Of a DNA stretch of 64,000 nt, positions 33,560 to 42,127 are shown piece after piece. The stretch lies in NCBI GenBank assembly GCA_963700925.1, contig OY969553.1, positions 2,976,001 through 3,040,000 on the forward strand, written 5' to 3'. Both the position numbers and the translations under genes were made by a program. The number at the start of each line of letters is the position of its first letter. Position 1 is the first letter of the stretch. Below the pieces are notes generated by a model. That model ran no database searches. It was not told the DNA's origin and saw only the letters and a program-made list of their open reading frames with translations. The stretch is from CAWJMD01 sp963700925. GTDB lineage: Bacteria; Actinomycetota; Actinomycetes; Actinomycetales; CAWJMD01.

Positions 33560-34918
33560 TCAGACCTGCGGGAGGCTGAGCAGCGGCTCGGAGATTCGCT
33601 CGTCCGACAGCTCGTCGTCGACCATGCTGCCGCCGAGGTACGCGTCGTAGGCCGCCATGTCGAAGTGACCGTGCCCGCAGAGCGCGGTGAGGATGACCTT
33701 CTCCTCGCCACTCTCCTTGCAGGCCAACGCCTCACGGATGCAAGCGGCAAGAGCGTGCGTCGGCTCCGGGGCGGGCACGATGCCCTCGCTGCGCGCGAAC
33801 GTGATCGCGGCCTTGAAGCACTCGAGCTGAGGGATGGCGATGGCCTCCATCAGGCCGAGCTCGTAGACGTGGGAGATCAGGGGGCTCATGCCGTGATAGC
33901 GGAGTCCGCCCGCGTGGATCGGGTCGGGGATGAAGTCGTGTCCGAGTGTGTGCATCTTGAGAAGCGGTGTGAAACCTGCAGTGTCGCCGAAGTCGTAGGC
34001 GTACGTCCCGCGCGTCAGCGAGGGGCATGAGGCAGGCTCAACCGCGCGGATCGTGGGCGAGATGCGCCCTGCCAGCTTCTCTCTCAGGAACGGGAACGAC
34101 AGCCCGGCGAAGTTGGAGCCACCGCCCGTGCAGCCGACGAGCAGGTCGGGTGTCTCGCCGATCTTGGCGAACTGAAGGAGTGCCTCCTCGCCGATGATCG
34201 TCTGGTGCAGCAAAACGTGATTGAGCACGCTGCCCAGCGCGTAGTGCGTGGTCTCGTCCTGCGCGGCGACCTCGACGGCCTCGCTGATCGCGATGCCGAG
34301 GCTGCCCGGGTGGTCGGGTCGCTCGGCGAGGATCCTCCGTCCCGACTCCGTCATGTCGGACGGGCTGCGGTACACCTTCGCCCCGAACGTCTCCATGACC
34401 GAGCGGCGGTACGGCTTGCCGTCGTACGAAGCGCCGACCTGCCACACGTCGCACTCGAGACCGAAGACCGAGCAGGCGAAGGCCAGGGCCGTGCCCCACT
34501 GACCGGCGCCAGTCTCGGTCGTGATCCTGCGGACACCGCTCAGCTTGTTGTAATACGCCTGCGGCACAGCGGTGTTCGGCTTGTGGGAGCCGGCAGGCGA
34601 GACGCCTTCGTACTTGTAGTAGATGCGCGCCGGCGTGCCGAGAGCCTCCTCCAGCCGGTGGGCGCGGTACAGCGGCGAGGGACGCCACAGGCGGTAGACG
34701 TCCAGCACCTCGTCGGGAATGTCGATGTAGCTGTCCTGCGAGACCTCCTGCAGGATCAGGTCCATCGGGAACAGCGGTGCCAGGTCGTCCGGACCGACCG
34801 GCTGCAGCGTTCCCGGGTGCAGCGGGGGCGGGGGCGGGGACGGCAGGTCGGGGATCAGGTTGTACCAGCGGGTCGGCATCTCCGACTCGTCGAGCAGGAT
34901 CTTGTGCTGCTTGGCCAC
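33560..34918 (-). CDS. Tryptophan synthase beta-like protein, TrpB2 type
   Basis: The product has 452 residues. GTG 34918 (VAKQHKILLDESEMPTRWYN) is preferred because ACGGAG lies upstream and TrpB2 proteins begin this way. The long N-terminal segment before LWRPSPLYRAHRLEE, the PLP lysine in GVSPAGSHKPNTA and the phosphate-binding GCTGGGSNFAGLSFPF mark the TrpB2 subgroup of fold-type II enzymes. It condenses indole with serine. No trpA or other tryptophan gene is adjacent, which fits a free-standing indole salvage enzyme. It is convergent with the F420 oxidoreductase gene. Confidence 0.93.
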   Translation of the reverse strand: MAKQHKILLDESEMPTRWYNLIPDLPSPPPPPLHPGTLQPVGPDDLAPLFPMDLILQEVSQDSYIDIPDEVLDVYRLWRPSPLYRAHRLEEALGTPARIYYKYEGVSPAGSHKPNTAVPQAYYNKLSGVRRITTETGAGQWGTALAFACSVFGLECDVWQVGASYDGKPYRRSVMETFGAKVYRSPSDMTESGRRILAERPDHPGSLGIAISEAVEVAAQDETTHYALGSVLNHVLLHQTIIGEEALLQFAKIGETPDLLVGCTGGGSNFAGLSFPFLREKLAGRISPTIRAVEPASCPSLTRGTYAYDFGDTAGFTPLLKMHTLGHDFIPDPIHAGGLRYHGMSPLISHVYELGLMEAIAIPQLECFKAAITFARSEGIVPAPEPTHALAACIREALACKESGEEKVILTALCGHGHFDMAAYDAYLGGSMVDDELSDERISEPLLSLPQV

Positions 34919-34988
34919 GGCTCGCGCTCCGTCCCTGTTGGCTGTCTGATGCTCATCTGGGGCAGGGCTGCACGCTACGCCCGCGCCT

Positions 34989-35342
34989 TCAGCGCGTGCC
35001 ACCGGAGATCTGCGCTGCGCGCTCTCTGACGACCTGGCGCACGACGTCGTCGGGCAGCGGCTTGGACGCTGCGAAGCGAATCGTCCCCTTGGCCAGGTCG
35101 AACCCTGTCAGGCGGTCGCGCACCGCGTCGATCGCCTCGGGGCTGAAGGGGAAGATGCTGAGATGCTGTGCGGCCGCGCGGAAGCCGAGCAGGGGCTTCT
35201 GCTTGTACCGGAGCGCCGGCATCCCGTAGCTGGTGCCGGGTTCCGCCTCCGGGACCTCCTCCACGGCCAGGTCCCGAATGTGCTCGAATGCCGCTCGGGC
35301 AGGTGCGTCCAGGTCGCTGAAGTAGTCGTCGATGACAGACAT
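34989..35342 (-). CDS. DUF1801 / iron-chaperone-like small protein
   Basis: The product has 117 residues from ATG 35342. VIDDYFSDLDAPARAAFEHIRDLAVEEVPEAEPGTSYGMPALRYKQKPLLGF and IFPFSPEAIDAVRDRLTGFDLAKGTIRF are the blocks of the DUF1801 (YdhG-like) domain. The family is often labelled an iron chaperone by homology to frataxin-like folds, but the role is not firmly known. It stands alone, upstream of trpB2 on the same strand. Confidence 0.87.
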   Translation of the reverse strand: MSVIDDYFSDLDAPARAAFEHIRDLAVEEVPEAEPGTSYGMPALRYKQKPLLGFRAAAQHLSIFPFSPEAIDAVRDRLTGFDLAKGTIRFAASKPLPDDVVRQVVRERAAQISGGTR

Positions 35343-35433
35343 GCGCAGGACGATACGCACTGACGGGCACGACGCATGGCGGGTTGTCGGGACGCGGCGT
35401 ACGTTCGTCGGTCCAGCCTGAGGAGGAACGGCA

Positions 35434-35718
35434 ATGAGCGACCTGCACCTGGAGCCGGTTGTCCTGGCCGGCGACGACGCCGAGCTGGTGCGCTACCCGG
35501 CCGACGAGATCTGGCTGCGTGCGGTGGGCCACGGTGACGTCCAGGTCGCCGACTACCGCAGTGAGGATCGGGAAGGGCCACCCGCACACAGCCATCCGTG
35601 GGACGAGGTGCAGATCGTCGTCGAGGGACAGGCGGAGTTCCGCATCGGGAGGGGTTCAGCTGGCCGGATCAGCGAGAGCAGCTACTGCGGGCTCCTGATA
35701 GCGAGTGCGTCTAGGTGA
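35434..35718 (+). pseudogene. Truncated cupin-domain gene
   Basis: The frame starts at ATG 35434 after GAGGAGGA and encodes a good first cupin block, PPAHSHPWDEVQIVVEGQAEFRIG, with two His and one Glu metal ligands. After residue 72 similarity stops: the next 22 residues (RGSAGRISESSYCGLLIASASR) do not form the second cupin block with its PxxxxH. The break lies at about 35650-35660, about 100 nt before the DUF222/HNH gene. The 3' half of the gene was probably lost when that element arrived. A metal-binding barrel is unlikely to fold. Confidence 0.7.
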
Positions 35719-35724
35719 AGATGC

Positions 35725-35768
35725 TTGCTGGCAGCACTATTAACTAGTAGTATCGAACATGTGTTCGA
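35725..35768 (+). promoter_or_regulatory. Leaderless promoter overlapped by a perfect SOS (LexA) box
   Basis: TTGCTG (35725-35730), a 17-nt spacer and TAGTAT (35748-35753) form the promoter. Transcription should begin at the GTG start codon at 35761. The palindrome TCGAAC-ATGT-GTTCGA (35753-35768) is the full actinobacterial LexA consensus. It overlaps the last base of the -10 element, the start point and the first codons, so LexA would block initiation directly. Confidence 0.88.
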
Positions 35769-37284
35769 GCGGAACGGTAACGAAGCCAGCGACGCTCAGC
35801 TCGTTGACGAGCTGGTGGCGCGCCAGCGGCAGATCGCTGTGCTGCAGGCAGACCAGGTCCGATTGGTCGCCGAGCTGTCGACGAGGCGGCTGACCGCATC
35901 GATCGCTGCGGCCGACCGCGCTGCCGCCCAGGAGGGCATGCCCGACTCGGTCCGAACCGCGATCCAGGCCACCTTGGACGATGCGACGACGGAGGTTGCG
36001 CTGGCCTTGAGCCTCGCGCCGGCAACGGCAGGACGGCTCGTCGAAGACTCCGTGAGACTGCGCCACTCGCTGCCCCGCACGCTGGTAGCGCTCGCCGATG
36101 GCCGACTCGATCTGGCCCGCGCCCAGGTCGTGGCGAACGCTGCAGCGTGCCTACCAGCGGACAAGATGGCCGCGCTCGACGCTCGCGTGGACGCCATGCT
36201 CAAGCCGGGACGTGTGCTGACCCGCGGCCAGCTGGCGAGTCGGGTCCGCAGCGCTGTGGCTGTCCTGGACGCTGACGCAGTCGCAGCACGTCGCCGAGAG
36301 GAAGTGGCGCGGCGCAGCATCGGTGTTGAGCCCCGTCCGGACGGCATGGCGATGCTGACCGCCTACGGGCCGGCGGAGGCGATCCTCACCGTCTGGCACG
36401 CGATCGATGCGGCCGCCCAGGCCGAGGTGGTCACCAGCTGTGCGGTCGGTGCGCCCGGCGTCGCCAACGCCAGCGAGTCAGAGGCAGGGGCCGGGGTCGA
36501 TCAGACGGACACACGGCGCGACACCCGCCGCCCCGACACCCGCCGAGTCGGCGCACGGCGCTTCGACGCGCTGCTCGGGTGGGCTTCCAGCCTGCTCGCC
36601 GACCCGGATCGCGTCCTGCCGAGGCGGCAGGGTCAGCGCCCGCACATCCTGGTCACGGTGGCCGCCACGACCTTGCTGGGGCTCGACCAGCTTCCGGGGC
36701 ACCTGGACGGGTACGGCGCCATTCCGGCGCACGTCGCACGCAAGATCGCCGCGGTCGGGGAGTGGCGCCGACTGCTCACCGACCCGACCAGCGGTGCGTT
36801 GCTCGACGTCGGCCGCAAGACCTACATCCCGCCAGGTGCGCTCCGCGACTTCGTCCTGACCCGAGATCGCACCTGCACGCAGCCGACCTGTTCGATGCCG
36901 TCGAGGCGAACACAGTTCGAGCACTTCATCCCGTATCCGCTTGGGCCCACGGCCGAGTGGAACACCGGGCCAGCCTGCGGACCGGACCACCGTCTCAAGA
37001 CGCACCGGCCGGGGTGGAGGGTCGAGCGACTGCCGGACGGCTCGGTCGCGTGGACGGTACCCACCGGACACGTCTACCTGCGCCCGCCCGACGAGTTCGT
37101 TCCCGGGGCGGTCTCTCCGGCCCAAGCCCAAGACCGAGACCGCGAGCCCGACGACGCCGCGATCGGGGTGGCCGAGCTCCGGCGGGCCATCGCGGCTGCC
37201 GACCGTGACACGGACGCCGGCGCGGTGTCGGTGGTAACGGACTCCCTCACCGACGCCCTCTACGCCAGCACCCCACCCTTCTGA
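35761..37284 (+). CDS. DUF222 / HNH endonuclease protein (13E12 repeat family)
   Basis: The product has 507 residues from GTG 35761 (VFERNGNEASDAQLVDEL), matching the MFE-type start of the family. Residues 20-250 are the helical DUF222 region (TLDDATTEVALALSLAPATAGRLVEDSVRL, GRLDLARAQVV). The C-terminal HNH motif is RDRTCTQPTCSMPSRRTQFEHFIPYP, then NTGPACGPDHRLKTHRPGW. The first His of HNH reads FEHF rather than the usual DHI. An RRxDTRR repeat links the domains. Such genes are multicopy in actinobacteria and several are DNA-damage induced; they behave like mobile units. The 25-nt 3' overlap with the kinase gene is convergent. Confidence 0.93.
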   Translation: MFERNGNEASDAQLVDELVARQRQIAVLQADQVRLVAELSTRRLTASIAAADRAAAQEGMPDSVRTAIQATLDDATTEVALALSLAPATAGRLVEDSVRLRHSLPRTLVALADGRLDLARAQVVANAAACLPADKMAALDARVDAMLKPGRVLTRGQLASRVRSAVAVLDADAVAARRREEVARRSIGVEPRPDGMAMLTAYGPAEAILTVWHAIDAAAQAEVVTSCAVGAPGVANASESEAGAGVDQTDTRRDTRRPDTRRVGARRFDALLGWASSLLADPDRVLPRRQGQRPHILVTVAATTLLGLDQLPGHLDGYGAIPAHVARKIAAVGEWRRLLTDPTSGALLDVGRKTYIPPGALRDFVLTRDRTCTQPTCSMPSRRTQFEHFIPYPLGPTAEWNTGPACGPDHRLKTHRPGWRVERLPDGSVAWTVPTGHVYLRPPDEFVPGAVSPAQAQDRDREPDDAAIGVAELRRAIAAADRDTDAGAVSVVTDSLTDALYASTPPF

Positions 37285-38837
37285 GTGGGGTCCTGGGTGT
37301 TGCCCTGAGTGGGGTCTTGGCTGTCAACGTCTTCTGAGTCAATGGCATTCGCAGGCAGGGCGATCTCGAACGTGGCCCCACCTCCAGGGGTCGGCAGCAC
37401 CCGGGCACGGCCGCCGTGGGCGTCCACGATCGCCGCGACGATGGCCAGGCCCAGCCCCGAGCCACCTCCGGTGCTGCGAGTGCGAGACGCGTCGGCGCGG
37501 AAGAACCGCTCGAAGATCTGCTGCGCCTGGTCCGGCGGGACTCCGGGACCATGGTCCACGACCCGCAGGACCACCGCGCTCTGCCCGTCGACGGTACGGC
37601 CGCCGACCTCGAGAGAGATCGGCGTTCCGGCCGGTGTGTGGCGGATCGCGTTGCCCATCAGGTTCGTGACGACCTGCCGCAGCGTCGGCTCGTCGCCTGC
37701 GGTCGGCGCGGGGGAAGCCTCACCCGTGCCGTCGAGCCCGGTGAGCGCGACCTGCCGGTCCGGAGCCAGGGCCCGGGCGTCGTGCACGGCGTCGGCGGCG
37801 AGCACGAGCAGGTCGACGGGCCGTCGTTGCAGAGGTCGTTGGGCATCCATGCGGGCCAGCATCAGCAGGTCCTCGACGAGTCCACCCATCCGCGTCGACT
37901 CGTCCTCGATCCGGCGGAAGGCGTGCGCCACGTCGTCCGGAGTTCCGACAGCACCCATGCGGAAGAGCTCGGCGAAGCCGCGAACCGCAGCCAGTGGCGT
38001 CCGTAGCTCATGACTGGCGTCGCCGACGAAGCGGCGCATCTTCGCCTCGGACGCCTCTCGCGCCGCGAGGGTGGTCTCGATCTCGTCCAGCATGCCGTTC
38101 ACGGCACCCCCGAGCCGTCCGAGCTCGGTGCCCGGCCAGTCGTCCGAGATCCGACGCGAGGTGTCGCCCGCGGCGAAGGCTGCCGTGACGTCCTCGACGT
38201 CGAGCAGCGGACGGAACGCGCGGCGCACGGCCAGCCAGCCGAGCAACACGCACGCGGCCGTCACCAGCAGGCCCAGCACGATGAGCCGGACGCCCAGCTG
38301 CGCGACCGTGGTCGTGACGTCGTCGAGGGGCAGGGCCACGGTGACCGTCACCGGCACCACCCGTCCACCGGGCAGCTCGGCCTCGCGTGGGACGCTGAGG
38401 GCCCGCCACGTCATGGTCCCGTCCGAAGAGACGACGTCGTACGGGCTGCTCGCCCGGTCCTGCGCATCCTCAAGGGTCAGCAGACCCAGGTCGGGCGGTG
38501 CATCCCGTCGCTGTCCCGGCCTGTCGACCTGGAGCACTTGCCCTGCGGCGTTTGCGATCTCGACGTAGAACTGGCTGGGTCCGTCGCCAACGTCGGAGGG
38601 GTCGCGCTGGGTGATGTCCCGGAGAGACTGGGAGTCGGAGACCGCGTCGCGCAGCTGTCGGTCCTTCTGGTCGAGCAGCACCGGCTTCAGGACGGTCAGC
38701 GTCAGCACACCGGTGGCGAGCAGGGCGATGACGAGCAGCGCGGTGACGACAGTCAGCAACCGTGCGCGCAACGACAGCCGCCGCCACCAGTGCGCTGGCG
38801 GCTGGGCGAGCTGAGCGGGGTGACCGGACGGGATCAC
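37260..38837 (-). CDS. Two-component sensor histidine kinase (MprB/TrcS-like)
   Basis: The product has 525 residues. Transmembrane helices at about 25-50 and 184-204 flank an extracytoplasmic sensor domain. A HAMP domain follows (RRAFRPLLDVEDVTAAFAAGDTSRR). The phospho-acceptor is His276 in DASHELRTPL. The ATPase blocks are NLMGNAIRHTP, VDHGPGVPP, FERFFRADASRTRSTGGGSGLGL. It phosphorylates the regulator encoded just upstream with a 4-nt overlap. Its last about 29 residues (SEDVDSQDPTQGNTQDPTQ region) are a repeat-rich tail encoded across the 3' end of the convergent DUF222 gene and are absent from ordinary kinases. Confidence 0.95.
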   Translation of the reverse strand: MIPSGHPAQLAQPPAHWWRRLSLRARLLTVVTALLVIALLATGVLTLTVLKPVLLDQKDRQLRDAVSDSQSLRDITQRDPSDVGDGPSQFYVEIANAAGQVLQVDRPGQRRDAPPDLGLLTLEDAQDRASSPYDVVSSDGTMTWRALSVPREAELPGGRVVPVTVTVALPLDDVTTTVAQLGVRLIVLGLLVTAACVLLGWLAVRRAFRPLLDVEDVTAAFAAGDTSRRISDDWPGTELGRLGGAVNGMLDEIETTLAAREASEAKMRRFVGDASHELRTPLAAVRGFAELFRMGAVGTPDDVAHAFRRIEDESTRMGGLVEDLLMLARMDAQRPLQRRPVDLLVLAADAVHDARALAPDRQVALTGLDGTGEASPAPTAGDEPTLRQVVTNLMGNAIRHTPAGTPISLEVGGRTVDGQSAVVLRVVDHGPGVPPDQAQQIFERFFRADASRTRSTGGGSGLGLAIVAAIVDAHGGRARVLPTPGGGATFEIALPANAIDSEDVDSQDPTQGNTQDPTQKGGVLA

Positions 38838-39562
38838 GCGGTCTCCGGGGGCATTCGCAGCATGTAGCCGACCCCCCGGCGGGTGTGAATCAGGGGCGCC
38901 GGCGCAGCGCCCTCCGGCGCGGTGTCGATCTTGCGGCGCAGGTACGAGATGTACGACTCGACGATGCCCGCCTCGCCGTTGAAGTCGTAGTTCCAGACGT
39001 GGTCGAGGATCTGCGCCTTCGACAGCACGCGGTTCGGGTTGAGCATCAGGTAGCGCAGCAGCTTGAACTCGGTCGGCGAGAGGTCGATGTCGCGCCCGGC
39101 TCGGCGCACCTCGTGGGAGTCCTCGTCGAGCTCGAGGTCGTGGAAGACCAGCCTGCCCTCGGCGGCGTCGGCGCCCGCTCCGGTCCGGCGCAGGATCGCC
39201 CTGATGCGCGCCACCACCTCCTCGAGGCTGAACGGCTTGGTGACGTAGTCGTCGCCTCCCACCGTCAGGCCGGCGACGCGGTCGGCGACGTCGTCCTTGG
39301 CGGTCAGGAACAGCACGGGCGTGTCCCGTCCGCGTTCACGAAGCTTCCGTGTCACGCCGAACCCGTCGAGGCCCGGCATCATCACGTCGAGCACCAGCAG
39401 GTCGGGTCGCACCTTCTCGGCCACGGTCAGGGCCTCGTCGCCGTCGGCTGCGGTGTGGACCTCGAAGCCGGCGAATCGCAGGGACGTCGACAGCAGCTCG
39501 CGGATGGTGGGCTCGTCGTCGACGACCAGCAGCCGGGCCTCGGGAGCAGTGGTGCGGTTCAC
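38834..39562 (-). CDS. OmpR-family response regulator
   Basis: The product has 242 residues from GTG 39562 (VNRTTAPEARLLVVDDEP). The receiver domain has the acidic pair DDE near 15-17, the phospho-acceptor Asp59 (LLVLDVMMPGLDGFGV) and Lys in DDYVTKPFSLEEVVARI. The winged-helix DNA-binding domain (about 140-240) has DLSPTEFKLLRYLMLNPNRVLSKAQILDHVWNYDF and RGVGYMLR. It is the partner of the kinase immediately downstream. Target genes are unknown. Confidence 0.96.
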   Translation of the reverse strand: MNRTTAPEARLLVVDDEPTIRELLSTSLRFAGFEVHTAADGDEALTVAEKVRPDLLVLDVMMPGLDGFGVTRKLRERGRDTPVLFLTAKDDVADRVAGLTVGGDDYVTKPFSLEEVVARIRAILRRTGAGADAAEGRLVFHDLELDEDSHEVRRAGRDIDLSPTEFKLLRYLMLNPNRVLSKAQILDHVWNYDFNGEAGIVESYISYLRRKIDTAPEGAAPAPLIHTRRGVGYMLRMPPETA

Positions 39563-39630
39563 GGGAACTACTGTGCGCGCCTTTCCTGAGAGACGACTGG
39601 GAACGCGCTGGGTAACCAGAGACCGGTGAC

Positions 39631-42075
39631 TCAGGCGTGCTGGCTCAGCCAGGAGGCGACGGCGTCGGCAGGCATCGGCCGTCCGAGCAAATAGCCCTGG
39701 CCGATGTCGCAGCCGGCCTGCAGCAGCGTCCGCAGCGACACGGAGTCCTCGACACCCTCGGCCACGACCGTGAGCCCGACGACATGAGCGAGGTCGACGA
39801 TCGACCGGACGATCGCCGTGGAAGCCGGGTCGTCGCCCATGCCGATCACGAAGCTCTTGTCGATCTTGACCTCGTCGACGGGCAGGTGCCTCAGGTACGA
39901 CAGCGACGAGTAGCCCGTGCCGAAGTCGTCGACGGACACGCGGACGCCGAGGTCTCGCAGTTGTTGGAGAGGTCGCAAGGACGCGACGTGGTCGCGCATG
40001 ATGCCGGTCTCGGTCAGCTCGACCGTCAGCTGCGAGGGCGAAACCCCGGACAGGTCGACCAGGTCGAGCACCTGCCGGGCCAGTCCTGGCTCCAGGAGCA
40101 GCCGGATCGGCAGGTTCACCGAGACGGTCATGGGATGGTCCGGCGTGCTCCACTTGGCGCAGTAGGACAGTGCCTTGCGCAGCACGAGGGTCGTGAGGAC
40201 ACCGGCCTGACCGGTCTTCTCGGCCATCGGGACGAACACGACCGGCGAGATGGGGCCGCGCTGCGGATGGTTCCACCTGGCGAGCGCCTCGAAGCCGACG
40301 ACTGCGTTGTCGGCGAGCCGCACCTGGGGCTGGAAGTGGACCTCGATCTCCTCCGTGTCCAGGGCGCGGCGTAGCTCACCGACGAGGGCGAGGCGGTCGA
40401 CGCTGCTCGTGTCGATGTCCGCGCCGTACCAGGCGATGCCGGTGTCGGTCTTCTTCGCGTGGTACATCGCCACATCGACGTGCCGCATCAGCGTGGCGGC
40501 GTCCCGCCCGTCCGCACTCACCGCAGCAAGGCCGACCGACGCGCTGACGTCGACGAAGGTGCCGGCGAGGTTGAACGGGGTGACGAGCGCCTCGCGCAGG
40601 CCCTGGGCAGTTCTGAACGCCTCCGAGCGACCCGACACGTGCGGCAACATGACGCCGAACTCGTCGCCCCCCAGTCGGGCCAGCACCGCGTCCGGGGGAA
40701 TCGACTCGGTCAGGCGCTGCGCGACCAGCACCAGCAGCATGTCGCCGACCGGGTGGCCGAGGCTGTCGTTCACCTCCTTGAAGCGGTCGAGGTCCAGGAG
40801 TACGAGCGCGGCTTCGCACTCGCCAGACGGGCCGGGCCCGCTGCTGAGCCGACGGGCCATCTGCTCGGCGAAGGTGAGCCTGTTCGGCAGTCCGGTCAGG
40901 TAGTCGTGGTGCGCGTGGTGACGCAGCCGCTGCATCAGCTCGTTGTTCTTCCACACCGCCTCGGTGTGGGTCGCGAGCATCTGGAGCAGGTCGAGGTCCG
41001 AGTGGGTGAACGTCGAGACGGATCCCTCGCGGTCGGCGACGACGAGCAACCCGACCGGCAGGTCGTCGACCTCGACGGTCAGCGCCACCGCATCGCGGAA
41101 CTTGTGCTGCGACAACCACTTTCGCAGGTCAGGTTCCTCGCTGTCCTTACGCGCGACCAGCGGGTACCTGGGACCGCGGGCATGCATGTCGACCAGGCGC
41201 GCGTCTCCGGCGGGCCAGAACTCGGCCTGCTCCGCCTTGACGATGGCCTGCGCCTGTGACACCAGCGCCTCGACCAGCTCCTCCTGCGAACCGGCCTCGC
41301 TCATCGTGCGCACCGAGCCCAGGACCGTGCCCAGGTCGGCGTGCTGCTGCAGCAGTCGCGCGTACGAGCGGAAGCTCAGCAGGACCGCGATGGAGATGAT
41401 GGCCAGCAGCGCGAGCCCTGCCTGCGACTCCTGCAGCGTGTGCAGGCAGAGCACTCCGAGCGACGCGCTGATCAACCCCGAGAGCAGCACGGACGTCGTC
41501 ATCGTCTGCACCGTGGCCGTTGCCGGACGTCCCTGCAGCAGGATGATCGCCACCACGACGGCCACGACCCCGAACAGGTCGACGGCGACGATGATCGCCA
41601 GGGCTGCGACCCAGTCGAGCACGCCGATGCCGGGCGACTGGTCGATCATCCCCCGGAGCAGGCACGCCACCCCGACCTCGGCGGTGAACAGCGTCAGGTT
41701 GAAGGCCGCCTTGTTGACAGGCGAACGGCGTGCCAGCGCGACGCCGGCGGCACTCACGAGTCGCGCCAGGAGCAGCCACTCGAGAGGCAGCGTGAAGACG
41801 CCGATCACCAGGGGCAGGTCGCTCAGCGAGACCGACAGCGCCTGGCGCCGGACCTCGACGTGCAACTTGGCGTACTCGGTGACCGTGAACAGGATCGTGA
41901 CCGTCGAGAACATGACGATCAGGCTCAGGTTCGGCGGGGACCCCACCGGCTGCGAGTTGGCCAGCGCAGCCAGTCCGACGACTGCGAGGAGGCACGACAG
42001 CACGCCCAGGCGCAACGCCGCACGCCGGGGGCCAACCGTTGGTGCGACTGCAGCCACTACGCCAGTGTCACGCAC
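39631..42075 (-). CDS. Membrane sensor with GAF, GGDEF and EAL domains (2)
   Basis: The product has 814 residues from GTG 42075. About seven membrane helices fill residues 15-240. A GAF-like domain follows (about 255-385, SEAGSQEELVEALVSQAQAI ... GLLVVADREGSVSTF). The GGDEF domain keeps RLGGDEFGVMLP and DLDRFKEVNDSLGH. The EAL domain keeps GFEALARW, VNLP, VELTETGIM, VDDFGTGYSSLSYL, KIDKSFV, VAEGVED and QGYLLGRP, so both catalytic sites look intact. It could switch between making and breaking cyclic-di-GMP in response to a membrane or GAF-bound signal. It stands as a single gene. Confidence 0.93.
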   Translation of the reverse strand: MRDTGVVAAVAPTVGPRRAALRLGVLSCLLAVVGLAALANSQPVGSPPNLSLIVMFSTVTILFTVTEYAKLHVEVRRQALSVSLSDLPLVIGVFTLPLEWLLLARLVSAAGVALARRSPVNKAAFNLTLFTAEVGVACLLRGMIDQSPGIGVLDWVAALAIIVAVDLFGVVAVVVAIILLQGRPATATVQTMTTSVLLSGLISASLGVLCLHTLQESQAGLALLAIISIAVLLSFRSYARLLQQHADLGTVLGSVRTMSEAGSQEELVEALVSQAQAIVKAEQAEFWPAGDARLVDMHARGPRYPLVARKDSEEPDLRKWLSQHKFRDAVALTVEVDDLPVGLLVVADREGSVSTFTHSDLDLLQMLATHTEAVWKNNELMQRLRHHAHHDYLTGLPNRLTFAEQMARRLSSGPGPSGECEAALVLLDLDRFKEVNDSLGHPVGDMLLVLVAQRLTESIPPDAVLARLGGDEFGVMLPHVSGRSEAFRTAQGLREALVTPFNLAGTFVDVSASVGLAAVSADGRDAATLMRHVDVAMYHAKKTDTGIAWYGADIDTSSVDRLALVGELRRALDTEEIEVHFQPQVRLADNAVVGFEALARWNHPQRGPISPVVFVPMAEKTGQAGVLTTLVLRKALSYCAKWSTPDHPMTVSVNLPIRLLLEPGLARQVLDLVDLSGVSPSQLTVELTETGIMRDHVASLRPLQQLRDLGVRVSVDDFGTGYSSLSYLRHLPVDEVKIDKSFVIGMGDDPASTAIVRSIVDLAHVVGLTVVAEGVEDSVSLRTLLQAGCDIGQGYLLGRPMPADAVASWLSQHA

Positions 42076-42127
42076 TGGTGCAGGGAATTGACGAGAGTCG
42101 AGGAAAGTTTCTCGCGGGCCTCAGGGC

